DNA of 64,000 bases, taken from positions 115,185,074-115,249,073 of the forward strand of contig NC_081840.1 in NCBI RefSeq assembly GCF_963259705.1. The letters are read 5' to 3'. The notes under the pieces are model-generated. The model was given only the letters and a program-made list of their open reading frames with translations. It had not been told where the DNA came from and did no database searches. This document shows, one piece after another, positions 21,325 to 33,418 of the stretch; position 1 is the first letter of the stretch; each line of letters starts with the position of its first letter. The stretch is from Myotis daubentonii. Lineage: Eukaryota; Chordata; Mammalia; Chiroptera; Vespertilionidae. Position numbers and translations under genes: made by a program.

Positions 21325-23103
21325 ATGGCCAAGGCGGCGGCCTCTTCGCCGCTGGAGGACTTGGATCTGAGCGGAGAGGAGGTCCAGCGGCTCACCTCCG
21401 CCTTTCAGGACCCCGAGTTCCGGCGAATGTTTTCCGAGTACGCCGAGGAGCTCACGGACCCCGAGAACCGGCGGCGCTACGAAGCGGAGATCACCGCGCT
21501 GGAGCGTGAGCGCGGAGTGGAGGTGCAGTTCGTGCACCCGGAGCCCGGCCACGTGCTGCGCACTAGCCTGGACGGGGCGCGGCGCTGCTACGTGAACGTG
21601 TGCAGCAACGCGCTGGTGGGTTCGCCCACCAGCCGGCCCGGCTCGGGCCACGCGGCGGCCGGTAGCCAGTGGTCCCTGCCGCACAGCCTGGCGCCCGGCC
21701 GCGAGTACCCGGGGGGCCGCGGCTCCCGCTACGCGGTCTACGATGTGGTCTTTCACCCAGACGCGCTCGCGCTGGGCCGGCGCCACGAGCGCTTCCGCCA
21801 GATGCTGGACGCCACGGCCCTGGAGGCCGTGGAGAAGCAATTCGGCGTGAAGCTGGACCACAGAAATGCCAAAACCCTGAAGATCAAATACAAGGGGACT
21901 CCGGAGGCCGCTGTGCTGCGCACGCCCCTGCCCGGGGGTGGCCCGGCCCGGCCCGCGGGGGAGCCGGAGAGCTCCCTCCCCGACTTCCCCTACCCCTACC
22001 GGCGTCCGGCGGCCGCCCGGAACTCTGCGGGCCCCGGGCCCCCTCCCTCCCCGCCAGAGGCGGTCCCGCAGCCCACCCCCACGGAGCCTCGCTACAGCGT
22101 GGTGCAGCGCCACCGCGTGGACCTGCAGGATTACCGCTGCTCCCGGGACTCGGCCCCCAGCCCCGTGCCCCAGGAGCTGGTGGTCACCATCGAGCTGCCG
22201 CTGCTGCGCTCGGCCGAGCAGGCGGCGCTGGAGGTGACGGGAAAATTGCTTTGTCTGGACTCGAGGAAACCCGACTACCAGCTGCGGCTCTCGCTCCCGT
22301 ACCCGGTGGACGACAGCCGCGGCAAGGCGCAGTTCAACAAGGCCCGGCGGCAGCTGGTGGTCACGCTGCCCGTGGCGCCGTCCGCCGCGCGCCGGGAGCC
22401 CCTAGCGGTGCCGGAGGAGCCCGCCGGGGCCGGAACTGACAGCGCGGCCTGCACTTCCGCCCGCGAAAGAGCGACGGGCCCGGCTGAGGGTGGCGCTGGG
22501 GAAGAGGGCGCTGGGAAAGAGGACGCCGGGATCACCACGCCGGATGCCGGAGGGGAGGAACTTGTCTCCGAACCGGAACGGGACTTCGGCGGGCAAGCGG
22601 TGGCGACTGCCGGGATCGAGGAGAAGCCGCTTCCCGGAACTGGGAGCTCGCCCGGGGACCTAGACCGGGGGCCTCCTGCAGGAGGAGGGAGTGTGTGCGG
22701 AGGTCTCAGCGTCGGGACCCGCGTGGCCCGGGAAGACTCGGGCAGGGAGCCCTCCGATCCAGCCATGGGTGGTCCCGGGACAGACAGCCGGGGACCTCTG
22801 TGTCCTCCGTTGCAGTGTCATCAGGATGAAGAATCCCTGACTCTGCTCATCCTAGTGCCTCGGATCCAACCTCAAAGTCTTCAAGGGGATGTGAGCTCCC
22901 TCCGGTACAAATTGTGTTTCTCCACCCAAGACTTAGTTTATTATTCCTTCTTTTTGCAGTTTGCTCCAGAAAATAAATTGAGTATCAAAGAACCAGTGGT
23001 TAGCATTTCTTCAAACAATGCAGTAATAGAACTGGCCAAATCTTCAGAGTGCTATGGACATTGGAGAGAGTGGTATTATGGTTTAAACAACGATTCTTTG
23101 GAG
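21325..23103 (+). CDS. DNAAF2: DNAAF2 (kintoun), coding exon 1
   Basis: Cytoplasmic dynein axonemal assembly factor 2, an HSP90 co-chaperone-like PIH protein needed to pre-assemble outer and inner dynein arms before they enter cilia and sperm flagella. This exon encodes 593 of 790 residues. It holds a PIH1 domain at about 25-190 (LTDPENRRRYEAEI, RYAVYDVVFHPDAL, VKLDHRNAKTLKIKYKG), a proline-rich linker, a CS/p23-like region at about 257-350 (QELVVTIELPLLRSA, DYQLRLSLPYPVDDS), an acidic variable region, and a last block with CHQDEESLTLLI and HWREWYYGLNNDSLE. The frame stays open past the exon to 23223, but GAG followed by GTAACA at 23104 is the donor that joins the next exon (ERLFVNEEN). The human protein is 837 aa, so the variable region is shorter here. 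The GC-rich exon contrasts with the AT-rich exons 2 and 3. Confidence 0.96.
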
Positions 23104-24364
23104 GTAACAGTTCTTTCTCGAGTCTTAGTATTTGAAATATTCTATCCTACTTTTAAAATTCCATCCCCTCAGTGCATTCTGAACAAAGTGTTTTTCATTA
23201 GAACTTCTCTCGAAATTACTTGAAGTTGATACACGTGATGAAAGATGTCAGTGCACGTTAAACGCATATTGAAGAAACACGCATCCCTTCTGATGGATGG
23301 GTTTCAAACCTTCAAAATTGTCCTTAATGCATTTTTTCCCCGGAATCCATGAATGGATTCCCAGAAATCCATAAACCTCTCAGATTGTATGCAGAAAGTT
23401 GAGGGTGCTTTCTTCTGGGCAGAAGGGCTATAACTTTAGTCATACTCTAAAAGGGGTTGAGCCATATTTTAAGTTGGTAAGTAATACTGTCCAACTTTAG
23501 AAAATAAACAGCTTACTTCCAGAGAGCAAAAGTCACTTAGCCACATTTCTTATGTAGAAAAATGAATTCAGAATGAGGTGTCAATCTAAATAAATTCCCT
23601 GCCCTTTTGGCCATATAGTGCTGCTTGATTTTAGTGGCTGATCTTGGTAGGGTTGTCCTCCGGTGGGCATAATGTTACATTGAAATTACATCTCTTTTTG
23701 CATCTGTTTTAATCATCTAGTATTTTGCACAATGGCTGGCATTTAACAGTGTAATATAAACTACGGACAAATACTGAAAAAAATTAAATTTGAAGTTCGA
23801 AAGAACTTTGTAAACTCACAAATTCGAGGTTTTGATTGAGGTCTGTATCAGTGTTACATGTAAATTTTAAAGCTCTTTTAACATATTCAAGGGTTTAATT
23901 CCCAGAAACAACCCAAATTGCACACATTATATGCTTCTAAAAGTGGTAAAGTAAGTAGCCAGGGCTAGGGAAAATACTTTGTGATAATATAAAATAGGAA
24001 ATTGATTATCTGTTTATGTCATTCGAAGGGAAAATTTAGAAAAGGGCTGTCGTTTTCCTGTAATTGTCTTAATAAATGTAAAAATAACTCAATATGGGAA
24101 GAAAGCTTTGTTGACAAACAGTTGAGAAAATACTAAAAAATATATTTTAATCTGATTTTCTAGTATGATAACATTTTAGCAAAGAAACCAGACAAAAATG
24201 AGATTATGGCGACTGTGTCATATCTTTGAAGCCTGAAATAGATTTATAATTTCTTCATTAGTAATCACATTTCCTAAGACTGACAGAATCATAATGTTTT
24301 TTATTTTACAGTTCACTGTCACTGGACCATGCTCTTATTAAATTTCTAAAACATCACAAGAGTA

Positions 24365-24712
24365 GCTCTGGCTGGTGTGGTTCAGGTGGTTGGGAAAGGT
24401 TGGGGGCAAGCAGGAGGCAGCTGATCGATGTTTCACTCTCACATAGATACTTCTCTCTCACTCTCCCTTCCTCTTTTTTTTTTAAAATATATTTTATTGA
24501 TCTTTTACAGAGAGGAAGGGAGAGAGATAGAGAGCTAGAAACATCGATGAGAGAGAAACATCGATCAGCTGCCTCCTGCACATGTGCCCGCAACCCAGGT
24601 ACATGCCCTTGACCGGAATCGAACCTAGGACCTCTCAGTCCGCAGGCCGACGCTCTATCCACTGAGCCAAACCGGTCCTGGCCCTTCCTCTTTCTTGAAA
24701 ATTAATAAATAA
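24365..24712 (+). mobile_element. Older Ves SINE split by a nested SINE
   Basis: The head GCTCTGGCTGGTGTGGTTCA runs to CTCTCCCTTCCTC at 24472. The tail resumes with CCTTCCTCTTTCTTGAAAAT at 24683. The gap is filled by the minus-strand SINE at 24477. It sits in DNAAF2 intron 1. Confidence 0.9.
24477..24682 (-). mobile_element. Young Ves SINE nested in another SINE
   Basis: Minus-strand head GCCAGGACCGGTTTGGCTCA. Target duplication ccttcctcttt at 24466 and 24683 comes from the CT-rich body of the host SINE, so this copy is the later arrival. Confidence 0.94.
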
Positions 24713-25238
24713 GGAAAAATCACAAGAGTAGTAGGTGGGTAGATAATAGATACATTACACATATTATATGAAAATAATTATAATGTAAGGTTGATTTGTG
24801 GCTGTCAAGTTCAGAATTGTTACTTTACACATAAACAAGTACAAAATATATTTATATAAGCCTTAAATATTTACTGGGAATTTTCCTAAAGCTTTAGTTC
24901 CACTGAATACAGTATCTTTTATAGTAAAATCAGTCATCAGAATGTGAAGACAATTTTATACAAATTACATTTTAATCATAACCATTTCTATTCTAAATAC
25001 ATATTATTTTTCCTTGGGTAAACTAAAAAACTAAACTATTTGGTATATATTTTTACAATTAATGTGTAAGTCTTTTCCAGAGACAGGAAATTTAGAAATG
25101 CTTTTGATGGGGGCGTTTTTATAACATAGTGTTATTCTGGATCTTCAAATAATAGCAAGGCAAATTACTCCAAAAATAAATTTTTTCTGTTCCCAAGGTT
25201 CACTTGTTTGGTAGGTGTTCCCAAGTTCAAACAGTGTT

Positions 25239-25482
25239 GTTGTTTTTTTTGTTTTCTTTTTTAAAGCATTCTCTTTTTTTTATTTTTAAATATATTTTAT
25301 TGATTTTTTACAGAGAGGAAGGGAGAGAGATAGAGAGTTAGAAACATCGATCAGCCGCCTCCTACACATCCCCCCCTGGGGATGTGCCCGCAACCCAGGT
25401 ACATGCCCCTGACCGGAATCGAACCTGGGACCCCTCAGCCCGCAGGCCGACGCTCTATCCACTGAGCCAAACCGGCTTCGGC
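25239..25482 (-). mobile_element. Ves SINE, young subtype
   Basis: Minus-strand head GCCGAAGCCGGTTTGGCTCA. Target duplication tcaaacagtgtt at 25227 and 25483. The tail region on the left is an unusually long T-rich stretch of about 50 bases. Confidence 0.95.
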
Positions 25483-25954
25483 TCAAACAGTGTTTAATAG
25501 AAGGAAACTTGAAACTTGTCTCATATTTTCTGTCCTCATTTTGACTAAATAATGAACTTATTAAATTTATTTATATGAAAGTGCAGAGGAAAATACTTTT
25601 ACTTTGGGCAACAATGAACTTATTTTATGAATATAGTTATTCTCTTAGTGCCCTAACAATATTTCTGTATTCGCTTGACATAAATATGAAGAAGTTGCTT
25701 TGTGTTTGGGATTTTTGTGAATGTGATTTTTGCATTTCCTAATAGTTTGGTAAACTATCTCATTCTTATAAATAGCTATATGCTGGTGTCACACTGGATT
25801 TTCTCATTGCTTAAAAGTAAAATATATTTCTTTTACATAAAATATTACAGTTAGCTCTTACCTGAACAAGAACTAAAAGGCAAACAGTTCACACAAAATT
25901 TTAATAGATCCTGTCATGTGTATTTCTTAGCTGACTCATTAAGAAGTGTTGTAA

Positions 25955-26215
25955 GCCCTAGCCAGTTGGGCTCAGTGGACAGAGTGCTGGCCTTATGACT
26001 AAAGGATCCCGGGTTCAATTCTGATCAAGGGCACGTACCTTGGTTGCAGGCTCCTCCCTGGCCCAGGCCCTGGTTGGGGCCCGTGCAGGAGGCAACCAAT
26101 CAATGAGTTTCTCTCACGTTGATGTTTCTCTCTCTTTCCCTCTCTCTCCCACTCTCCCTAAAAATCAATGAAAAAATATCCTCGAGCGAGGATTAACAAA
26201 AAAAACAAAAACAAA
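25955..26215 (+). mobile_element. Ves SINE, 'ATATCCTCGAGCGAGGATT' subtype
   Basis: Head GCCCTAGCCAGTTGGGCTCA. The tail TATCCTCGAGCGAGGATTAA is a perfect short hairpin that marks this subtype (also at 41648 and 47031). Confidence 0.93.
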
Positions 26216-26381
26216 AGGTGATGTATTTCTCATAAAATATTGAGAAAAAAGTAAAAGAAAATACAATTTTTAATTTAGATTATCTAAGAGAGAAAACATA
26301 CCTAGATTCAATAGCGACGAAGAAGAGTAACTGAACTTTTTTTTTTAGGGTTTTTTTCCTATATGTGTATGTACTCTTGCT

Positions 26382-26586
26382 ATTTTTTTAAAATGTATTT
26401 TTACTGATTTCAGAGAGGAAGGGAGAGGGAGAGAGAGAGAAATACATCACTGATGACAGAGAACCACTAATCAGCTGCCCCCTGCACCACCCACTGGGGA
26501 TCGCTGCATGTGCCCTGAACAGGAATTGAACCATGACCTCCTGGTTCATAGATGGACGCCCAACCACTGAGCCATGCTGGCTGGGC
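26382..26586 (-). mobile_element. Ves SINE, older subtype
   Basis: Minus-strand head GCCCAGCCAGCATGGCTCAG. Target duplication actcttgct flanks both ends. It lies only 168 bp upstream of DNAAF2 exon 2. Confidence 0.94.
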
Positions 26587-26753
26587 ACTCTTGCTGTGTA
26601 CAAGACTGTTTTCTTTTGCCAAGAAAGCATAGAAATAACATTAAACATTTTAAAAGTGTAATCCTGAACTATGTGAGAACTTTTATGAGTTGTTTTTATA
26701 TAACACTGTGAAGTATGACCTAGAAAGCAGAATATATTTTCTTTTTATTTTAG

Positions 26754-26897
26754 GAAAGGTTATTTGTCAATGAAGAAAATGTCAATGAATTTCTTGAAGA
26801 GGTCCTGAGCCCTCCATTCCAACAGACAATACCCCTAACTTCACCGTTAATTGAAGTTCTTCAGGTTACTGATAGTAAGATTCAAATTCATACAAAG
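26754..26897 (+). CDS. DNAAF2: DNAAF2, coding exon 2
   Basis: Exactly 48 codons, phase 0 at both ends, after TTTTATTTTAG and before GTAAGG. It encodes ERLFVNEENVNEFLEEVL, then a segment with LIEVLQVTD and ending IQIHTK. This continues the conserved post-CS segment of DNAAF2. The exon lies 3.65 kb after exon 1; three SINE loci (one of them two nested SINEs) occupy the intron. Confidence 0.95.
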
Positions 26898-27542
26898 GTA
26901 AGGATTTTGATTGGCCTTATAGAATAGTGACTTAGGACAAGATTAAAGCCTAATGAATAACTTAATTTTTGATGTTGGAGCTTTAAGCTAAGTGTACATA
27001 ATGGCTGGGAAGAGGAATAGAGTTTTTTGCATGAATTTCACTATGTGCTAAAGTTTAGCAGCTAAACACTGCAATTCATTTTCATATATATTATCTAATT
27101 TAATCCCAAAATAAATGTCGAATGAGGAATAGAAAAAAACTGACATTTGAGAAGTTAGTCCAGGGACCATGATAACCATGTCACACAGTTTGTTTATTCT
27201 TTCTAGTTGAATCTTAAATTTGGTTATTTTTAGTCATCAGTATTAAATACAGAAATGATTTAGTTAACTGGCACAATTGGCATTTATAAATTGTGGGGGA
27301 GAGTGGCTTTGAAGAATCACAGAAATTCAAGAAAATTCAAGAATGCTCTTACTAGTAAGAATGACTACTAAAGGGTTTGTGAGCCAGAATTATTTTATCC
27401 TGAGGGAGATGAGTCATTGAAACAATTATCAGAGAATTAAGGCCAGGTTTGCACTGTCAGTAAATGACTGGCAGCATGTGGAGGATGACTTGGAGGAGGA
27501 AGAAGCCTGTCTGCAGGTCTACAAGGGTTATTCCCTCACAGC

Positions 27543-27545
<3 letters not shown>

Positions 27546-27572
<27 letters not shown>
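27546..27572 (+). repeat. Poly(A) run
   Basis: An uninterrupted A run of 27 bases in DNAAF2 intron 2, about 75 bp before the exon 3 acceptor. No retroelement body is recognisable on its left. Confidence 0.9.
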
Positions 27573-27574
<2 letters not shown>

Positions 27575-27645
27575 CCCAATGGTACTACAATTTAATTTTC
27601 TATTTATTTCAAAGAATTACTAACTTGTTGTTTCTCTTGACATAG

Positions 27646-28095
27646 TTGCAAGAATGTAGTAACTCTGCTGAACAGCTTCATGAAAAGGAAGAAAAAGTCA
27701 ACGAAGAAAGTCATCCAACCAAAAAAAAAGTAGAACATCCTACCACCTCAACAACTGCTTCTGATTCATCTATAGCTGTTAAAGTACTAGAATTAGACAG
27801 TTGTGGTTCAGTTGAATACTTGCAACAAGACTCTCTTGATGTGTCTCAAATATTTGGAAAGTCTCAGCAGCCTGAGTCAAAAATGGAAGAAAAAGGTGTT
27901 TACTCAAGTGAGGAAAAAGATAATTTAAAAGAACCAGTAATAACTGAAGAGGAAGAATTAACAGTTCAGAATATTCCTGGTTTTGACAACATAAAAGAAA
28001 CCAATATGCAGGATGGTAGTGTGCAGATTATTAAAGATCATGTGACTCATTGTGCATTCAGTTTTCAGAATTCTTTGCTATATGACTTGGATTAA
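27646..28095 (+). CDS. DNAAF2: DNAAF2, terminal coding exon
   Basis: Follows TTGACATAG and reads LQECSNSAEQ to the stop TAA at 28093. The 149 residues are acidic and low in complexity, apart from SDSSIAVKVLELDS, ESLDVSQ-like SLDVSQIFGKSQQPESKM and the conserved C-terminus NMQDGSVQIIKDHV and FQNSLLYDLD. The join with exon 2 (HTK then LQE) is in frame. Relative to the human protein the middle of this exon is shorter. Confidence 0.95.
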   Translation: MQECSNSAEQLHEKEEKVNEESHPTKKKVEHPTTSTTASDSSIAVKVLELDSCGSVEYLQQDSLDVSQIFGKSQQPESKMEEKGVYSSEEKDNLKEPVITEEEELTVQNIPGFDNIKETNMQDGSVQIIKDHVTHCAFSFQNSLLYDLD

Positions 28096-28470
28096 TTCTT
28101 CAGAATTTAAAGGTTAAGAGTAGAAAATTTTTGGACTTAAATTCTATTTCTGTAAACTACTACCTTAAAACCAAAGATATTCAAGAAAGTCTATTTTGGA
28201 TTTAAAATAGGTTTCTGTTTATTCTTTAAAAACTGAAGATATTCAAGAAATTAAAATTTGCAATTTTGATTCTAATGGGGAAACTGGAGATATTTTTTGC
28301 ATGTTTATACAGCTTCCTTAATTAGGGAGATAAGTTTTGTGATTCCTCTGAGAGATGTATATTATTTCTGAGAGTTAAACATTTGTTTTAATATAACCTG
28401 TATATATTTACTTCTGTGTTTGTTTTCGGCTTGTTTATACTTTAATAAAAAGTTTCAAGATATTCACTAA
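28096..28470 (+). terminator. DNAAF2: DNAAF2 3' UTR and polyadenylation signal
   Basis: AT-rich 3' UTR with AATAAA at 28444-28449, followed by a GT-rich element (GTTGTGTCTGTCG) about 25 bases on, the usual cleavage arrangement. Confidence 0.75.
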
Positions 28471-29574
28471 GTTGTGTCTGTCGCAAAAAGCAACTCTTAA
28501 GAATGTAACTAGAAATATGAGTTGCATTTGTAAGGGGGTCAGAATCTCAAAACTGTGTTAAGAAATATCACTAAATAAGATGTATTTATGCTTGAAATAG
28601 AGATTCTTAGAGATGAAAGAACTTTACTAACCAATATTAATAATTCAAATAATTATAATACAAATATACTGAATGAAATTTAGTATTTTTGCTTCAATTC
28701 TATATTTTACTGTTCTTATTTGTCACCAAAAATATATATATATTTAATACAGGTTATTTAGTAATGACTTTAAGGTGGCAGCAGGTAATGTATCTGTGGC
28801 TAAGTTAATAATTTTGTGGAATAGTATTTATATTTGAGGTCAGAAGAAAATCCTAATAGATGTTTTTCTCACAAAAATTTTTAGGACAGGATGAAAGAAA
28901 ATATCCGTTGACCTAATCTCTGACCCCAAAGGCCATGGCCTGATACATTTGTTCGAAAAACAGCTACAATCCAAACTTCTGGCTTTACCTTAGTCCTGGA
29001 AATTACCTAATATCTTTAGTCCTTTGAACTGGGGAGGTCAGATCAGAACACCAAAAGCTGTTATTCTTTACATTTATAATCTTGGTAAAGTCTGGAACCA
29101 GACTGGGCTGAGAACAGTATAAATGTGGCTAGCTCGCAAAGCAAGAGAACTATTTGCCCCAACTTAGATGACCAGATGCATTTTTCAACTATAACATGAA
29201 TCTTAGTTTGAAGCAGTAATTTTGAAAATGTCCACTTAATAACACAATTTTTGTAGATTGGAATATTGTAATAGCTCCACAGAAATTAGTCTATAACTTT
29301 TGATTGAATGGAATTGTATATTGTTACGGGAAACTTCTACATTAAACGTGGAGTAAATTTTAAGCCTGTTTCCAATTATTTACTGTATCTGTCCTTTTAA
29401 AAAGTATGACTTCAGTTAAAATAAAGCTGGCACTAGAACATGTTTCACTTTGGCATGACTAAACTTTGTATCATTTATGGCTGTATTTCACTTACACAGC
29501 AGCTTTTTATTGTTCATTATCTATGCCTGGCTAGTTTCTTCCAAAGGAAATACATTGTCAAGAGCTGGGTTTTC
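28471..29574. other. Convergent intergenic region between DNAAF2 and MGAT2
   Basis: About 1.1 kb of AT-rich sequence without any transposon I recognise. It lies between the polyadenylation sites of two facing genes. Confidence 0.5.
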
Positions 29575-30400
29575 TTTATTATTTCATTCAACGTACAAAC
29601 AGCAAACATGAAGATATAATGCTAACTTTAAAACTTCTAGAATGTCTTTACTGAATTTTGGTGTAAAGAGTAAACAAAATTTGTTCTGCAAAATGATTAG
29701 GAACCTTTTTATGCAAAAAATGAGTATTTTATTTTGGCAGACTAAAAGAAAAGAAAGAAACAAAACCACTGTTTTTCTACATTGAGGTGAAACAGTGTTA
29801 AAATTTTTTATCAATCAAATACATTCCAAAAGAAAATGTGCTCTATGAAGGTTCCAAAGCACAGGCAAATCTTAACACAATAATATGGGAATCTGTAATA
29901 CTGAAATTGATTGTTTTGACAGGGTGTTTAACAAACATAACTTTTGAATTATAAAACCAACGAAGCAATCTCTTCCTAGTAACTGTGTGGAGAGTGAAAC
30001 TGGGCTTGTTCCATTAATACTTATTTCATTGTAATACTTCCTACTGCTATGACAATTTTAAGTAAATTTTGCTGTACTTAAGTTTTAAAGTGGAAAAGTG
30101 TACAAAGTTTCAGGTAAAAAGATTAATAGATGCAATTTAAATAAAATTTCCTCTCTTCTCTCACAGTAATGATTACCTTTCCCAGATACAGATTGAGCTT
30201 TAAAACCCAACTCCCAAAATGAAAACCTGTATTTTAAATCTTAATCAGACATAAAAGGAAGAGTACTATAATTGTACACCTTTTACAAGAATTTTTTTTC
30301 ATATTAAAGCAGAAACCAATCCCTAAACTCTTATTCAATTGTCTGTCCTGTTGGTACAAATATCAAAAATAGAAGACTGTCACTTTTTGTAACTGATTTT
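29575..30400 (-). terminator. MGAT2: MGAT2 3' UTR and candidate polyadenylation signal
   Basis: TTTATT at 29575-29580 is AATAAA on the minus strand and would end an 820-base 3' UTR. The region is AT-rich and repeat-free. The signal is inferred from position and motif only. Confidence 0.55.
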
Positions 30401-31741
30401 TCACTGCAGTCTTCTATAACTTTTACAGAGTTCATGGTCTCTAATATCTCCCCACCCTCCATTTTTCCTAGGTGGGGAAACGGGTGCCATAAACTTTTCA
30501 CTGACAGTTAGAGTTTCTGGAAACATGTACTGTTTGTTACTATTTAAGAGTGACTCAATTTGGGCACTCTGGGTGGATGGTCTACAGGTTTTCTTGTGGT
30601 GCATACCACAGTCTCCAGCATGAAAAATCCTAGGTACCTGAGGAACCAGCACTTTCCAGAATTTTGGAAGACAAGATACAGTCAAATACTGAAGAGTCCA
30701 GTCCCAGTTATAATCATCGTAAGTACAGAAAGTGTCTGTGCAGTCGATCAGCTTCTGATAAGCATCCCGGGTCAAGGCTAGACCCATATTGTGCTCTGTG
30801 GATTTCCAAGTTTTCACATCTACCTTGTCAGCAATGCCAGAGAAACTTCGAGGGGCAGTATAGGTTCCCAGGGAGAGAACATCACACTCGGGACACTCTT
30901 GCTGCTTTAATTTCCTCATTTTTTGGAAAACATGGTAAAAGTCTGGGGCTAAGTAGTGATCCTCCTCTAGGAAAAGTATGAAGCCGGCATAGTCTCGAAG
31001 AACTTTGACCCTTTCCCATACAAAATGCAGCTTCCACCACCAATGGTGTTTGGTTTGGGAGAACTTGGCCTCTCTATAATGGCCAAAGGAGTCGGGGTAC
31101 TCAGCATTAATGCATCCCATCTTCAAAGCTGAATCCTTCTGCAGATCTCTGGGGCAATCTCTGGGGTCACTGCCCGGGAACTCGTTGGGGTACAACTGAA
31201 TGCTGAAGGGAAAGAACACCTGCAGAACAGGGCAGAAGTCCACCCCAGCGATCAGCTGATTGATCTCTGTCGACCAGAAGTCATGGCTAAAGACGACGAG
31301 GACGTTGTCGATGCCCTGGGCTTTTCGAAGTGAGTCCAGCAACAGTTTGAGGTAATCAGGCCGGTTATGCACCTGGACCACCAGCACTAGCTCTCGGGGG
31401 GGCCAGGAGCCGGCCTTGTCTACATTCCTCAGCGTCTGGTCAAAGTTAAGCTGGTAGACGAGGGACCGGTACCGCAGCGTCAGGTTGTCCGCCTCGGGCA
31501 GCGGGGCCGCCGCGACCAGCGGGGCCGCCGACTCGTTGGAGACCCGGCGGATGCCCGTGGACACGGCGGGATGGTCCCCGCCCCGGCCACCCGCACCCCG
31601 CGCGGGCTCGGCGTCCAGCAGCGGCGGGGCGAGGGCCTCGCTCTTCCTTTGTCGCCCATTGCTGCTCCAGAGGACGAAGCCGCAGGCGGCCACCACGAGC
31701 GTCAGGATGAGCACCTTCCGCTTGTAGATGCGGAACCTCAT
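30401..31741 (-). CDS. MGAT2: Alpha-1,6-mannosyl-glycoprotein 2-beta-N-acetylglucosaminyltransferase
   Basis: N-acetylglucosaminyltransferase II (GT16 family). In the medial Golgi it adds GlcNAc in beta-1,2 linkage to the alpha-1,6 mannose arm, converting hybrid to complex N-glycans; it acts after MGAT1 and mannosidase II. The single-exon frame has 446 residues, one less than human as I recall. It shows a short cytosolic tail with basic residues (1-9), a signal-anchor at about 10-26 (VLILTLVVAACGFVLW), a variable stem with N-glycosylation sequons at N69 and N86, and the catalytic domain from about 100. The metal and UDP-binding motif EED is at 259-261 in FLEEDHYLAPDF. Cysteines of the catalytic domain are present (170, 196, 210 and several near the C-terminus). 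The frame is intact. The start lies in a CpG island shared with RPL36AL. Confidence 0.97.
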   Translation of the reverse strand: MRFRIYKRKVLILTLVVAACGFVLWSSNGRQRKSEALAPPLLDAEPARGAGGRGGDHPAVSTGIRRVSNESAAPLVAAAPLPEADNLTLRYRSLVYQLNFDQTLRNVDKAGSWPPRELVLVVQVHNRPDYLKLLLDSLRKAQGIDNVLVVFSHDFWSTEINQLIAGVDFCPVLQVFFPFSIQLYPNEFPGSDPRDCPRDLQKDSALKMGCINAEYPDSFGHYREAKFSQTKHHWWWKLHFVWERVKVLRDYAGFILFLEEDHYLAPDFYHVFQKMRKLKQQECPECDVLSLGTYTAPRSFSGIADKVDVKTWKSTEHNMGLALTRDAYQKLIDCTDTFCTYDDYNWDWTLQYLTVSCLPKFWKVLVPQVPRIFHAGDCGMHHKKTCRPSTQSAQIESLLNSNKQYMFPETLTVSEKFMAPVSPPRKNGGWGDIRDHELCKSYRRLQ

Positions 31742-32354
31742 GGTCTCCGGGGCCGGGAGCGCGGGCAGGCGGTGCGGGAAGGAGCTAGCGGCTTCTGCAC
31801 GGAAGGGGCGGGCGGCGGCCGTCGCGTTGGCCTGTAGCAGTCGGAACTGGCCCCCGCGGCGGCCCTCGCTAACTCATCCCCGGCCCCGGGGGTCCTGGGA
31901 CCCGCAGGCTCTCAGCTTCCCCGAGCCGCCGGGCTCCACTCATCCTCGTCGGGCAGCTGCAGCTCGACAGCGGCCCCTCCGCTAGGGACCGGAGCTCGGA
32001 GTCGCCTCTGTCCTCTCCATTAACACGGGTCCCAGCAAAAGCCCCGCGCGGCCCACCGCACCCCGCTCCGTTACCTGCGCCTCCAGCGGCCCTGCGTCCT
32101 CTGCGCTCTCATCCTTACGCGGGCCACAGACGGCCGACACCGAGCAACCAAGGCTCGCCCCACTCCGGCGGCGACCGCTCTGACAACCTAAGACCGGCCC
32201 GCGAAGCGCCGGGGCCCTCGGGCCCACACCCTCCGCCCCGCCCCTGGGGCCGTTGGTTGGCGCTTCCAAGACGCCGGCGGAGGTGCCCGGCCGTCGCTGG
32301 TCGTTGCCTATTGGTCCATGGCCCTGTCGCTCAACGCTCGGTTCCTGCTTCCGC
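31742..32354. promoter_or_regulatory. Divergent CpG-island promoter of MGAT2 (-) and RPL36AL (+)
   Basis: About 0.6 kb of GC-rich, CpG-rich DNA separates the MGAT2 start codon from the first RPL36AL exon on the opposite strand. CCAAT-like motifs appear near the right side (CCTATTGGTCC at about 32307 reads ATTGG). No TATA box was seen for either gene. The CpG island spans roughly 31400-32760. Confidence 0.7.
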
Positions 32355-32425
32355 TTCTTTCCTCCATTTCCTGTTAGGCGCGAGCCGAGCGAGCGAAGCG
32401 CGGAGCGTGGACTACGAGTTTCCCG
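32355..32425 (+). other. RPL36AL: RPL36AL non-coding exon 1 with TOP-like start
   Basis: A pyrimidine tract (CTTCTTTCCTCCATTTCC) fits a 5' terminal oligopyrimidine start, the translational control element of ribosomal protein mRNAs. The exon would end TTTCCCG before GTAAGC at 32426. The precise start is inferred. Confidence 0.6.
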
Positions 32426-33043
32426 GTAAGCTAAGGTCGGGCTGTAGGTCCCCACGGGGCCTCGAGTGCTCGGCGTCCGGGGGTGGGTCGGCCCTGGTAG
32501 GAAACGGTGGGAGAGCCCCGCTGCCTTGGCTCGAGAGAGTTCAAGAGCGGCTTCTGTCTCAGGAAAGGGGATCACGCGTGGCGCTGCTGGGCCGGGAGGC
32601 ACTGGGTAAGGACACGTCAGCCTTCAGGGCGGCGGGTGGGTGACGGTGCACGGTCCTACGGAGGGGAAGCGCGAAACCAGACTCCTGCGGTTCTCGGGGA
32701 AGGGACGGGGGTGGGCTCCGCGCGCACGGAACCCAGGAGCTAGAACGTGGAAGGGCGTGCGAGGAGTCCTCGAAAAGCAACTCTAGCCTTGGCCCTCTCG
32801 GTGGTAGAAAATTAACCAATCATCACTACGCTTTTCTTTTTAGCGGCCACAGTCAATTAAGTCTCCTTTATACGCTTTTGCTATTTTTTAGTAAGTCTCA
32901 TTCTAGAAGTGCGCTAATTTAAGCATTCCAAAGAGGTGGGCACAAAAACTTGTATGTGCACTTACGGAAAATGAGTAGTTGGTGGATTTATACATTACTG
33001 ACTTATTTTCCTGTACTTATAAAGTACTTATCAAAATGTTTAA

Positions 33044-33418
<375 letters not shown>

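Noticed and set aside
21292..22113. Long open frame of 273 codons on the minus strand over DNAAF2 exon 1
   Set aside because: It is a shadow of the GC-rich DNAAF2 exon, with a composition of mostly R, G, A and L and no recognisable domain.
23104..23223. DNAAF2 frame continuing past 23103
   Set aside because: The conserved continuation is in the exon at 26754, and GAG followed by GTAACA is a good donor. The extra 39 codons look like intron.
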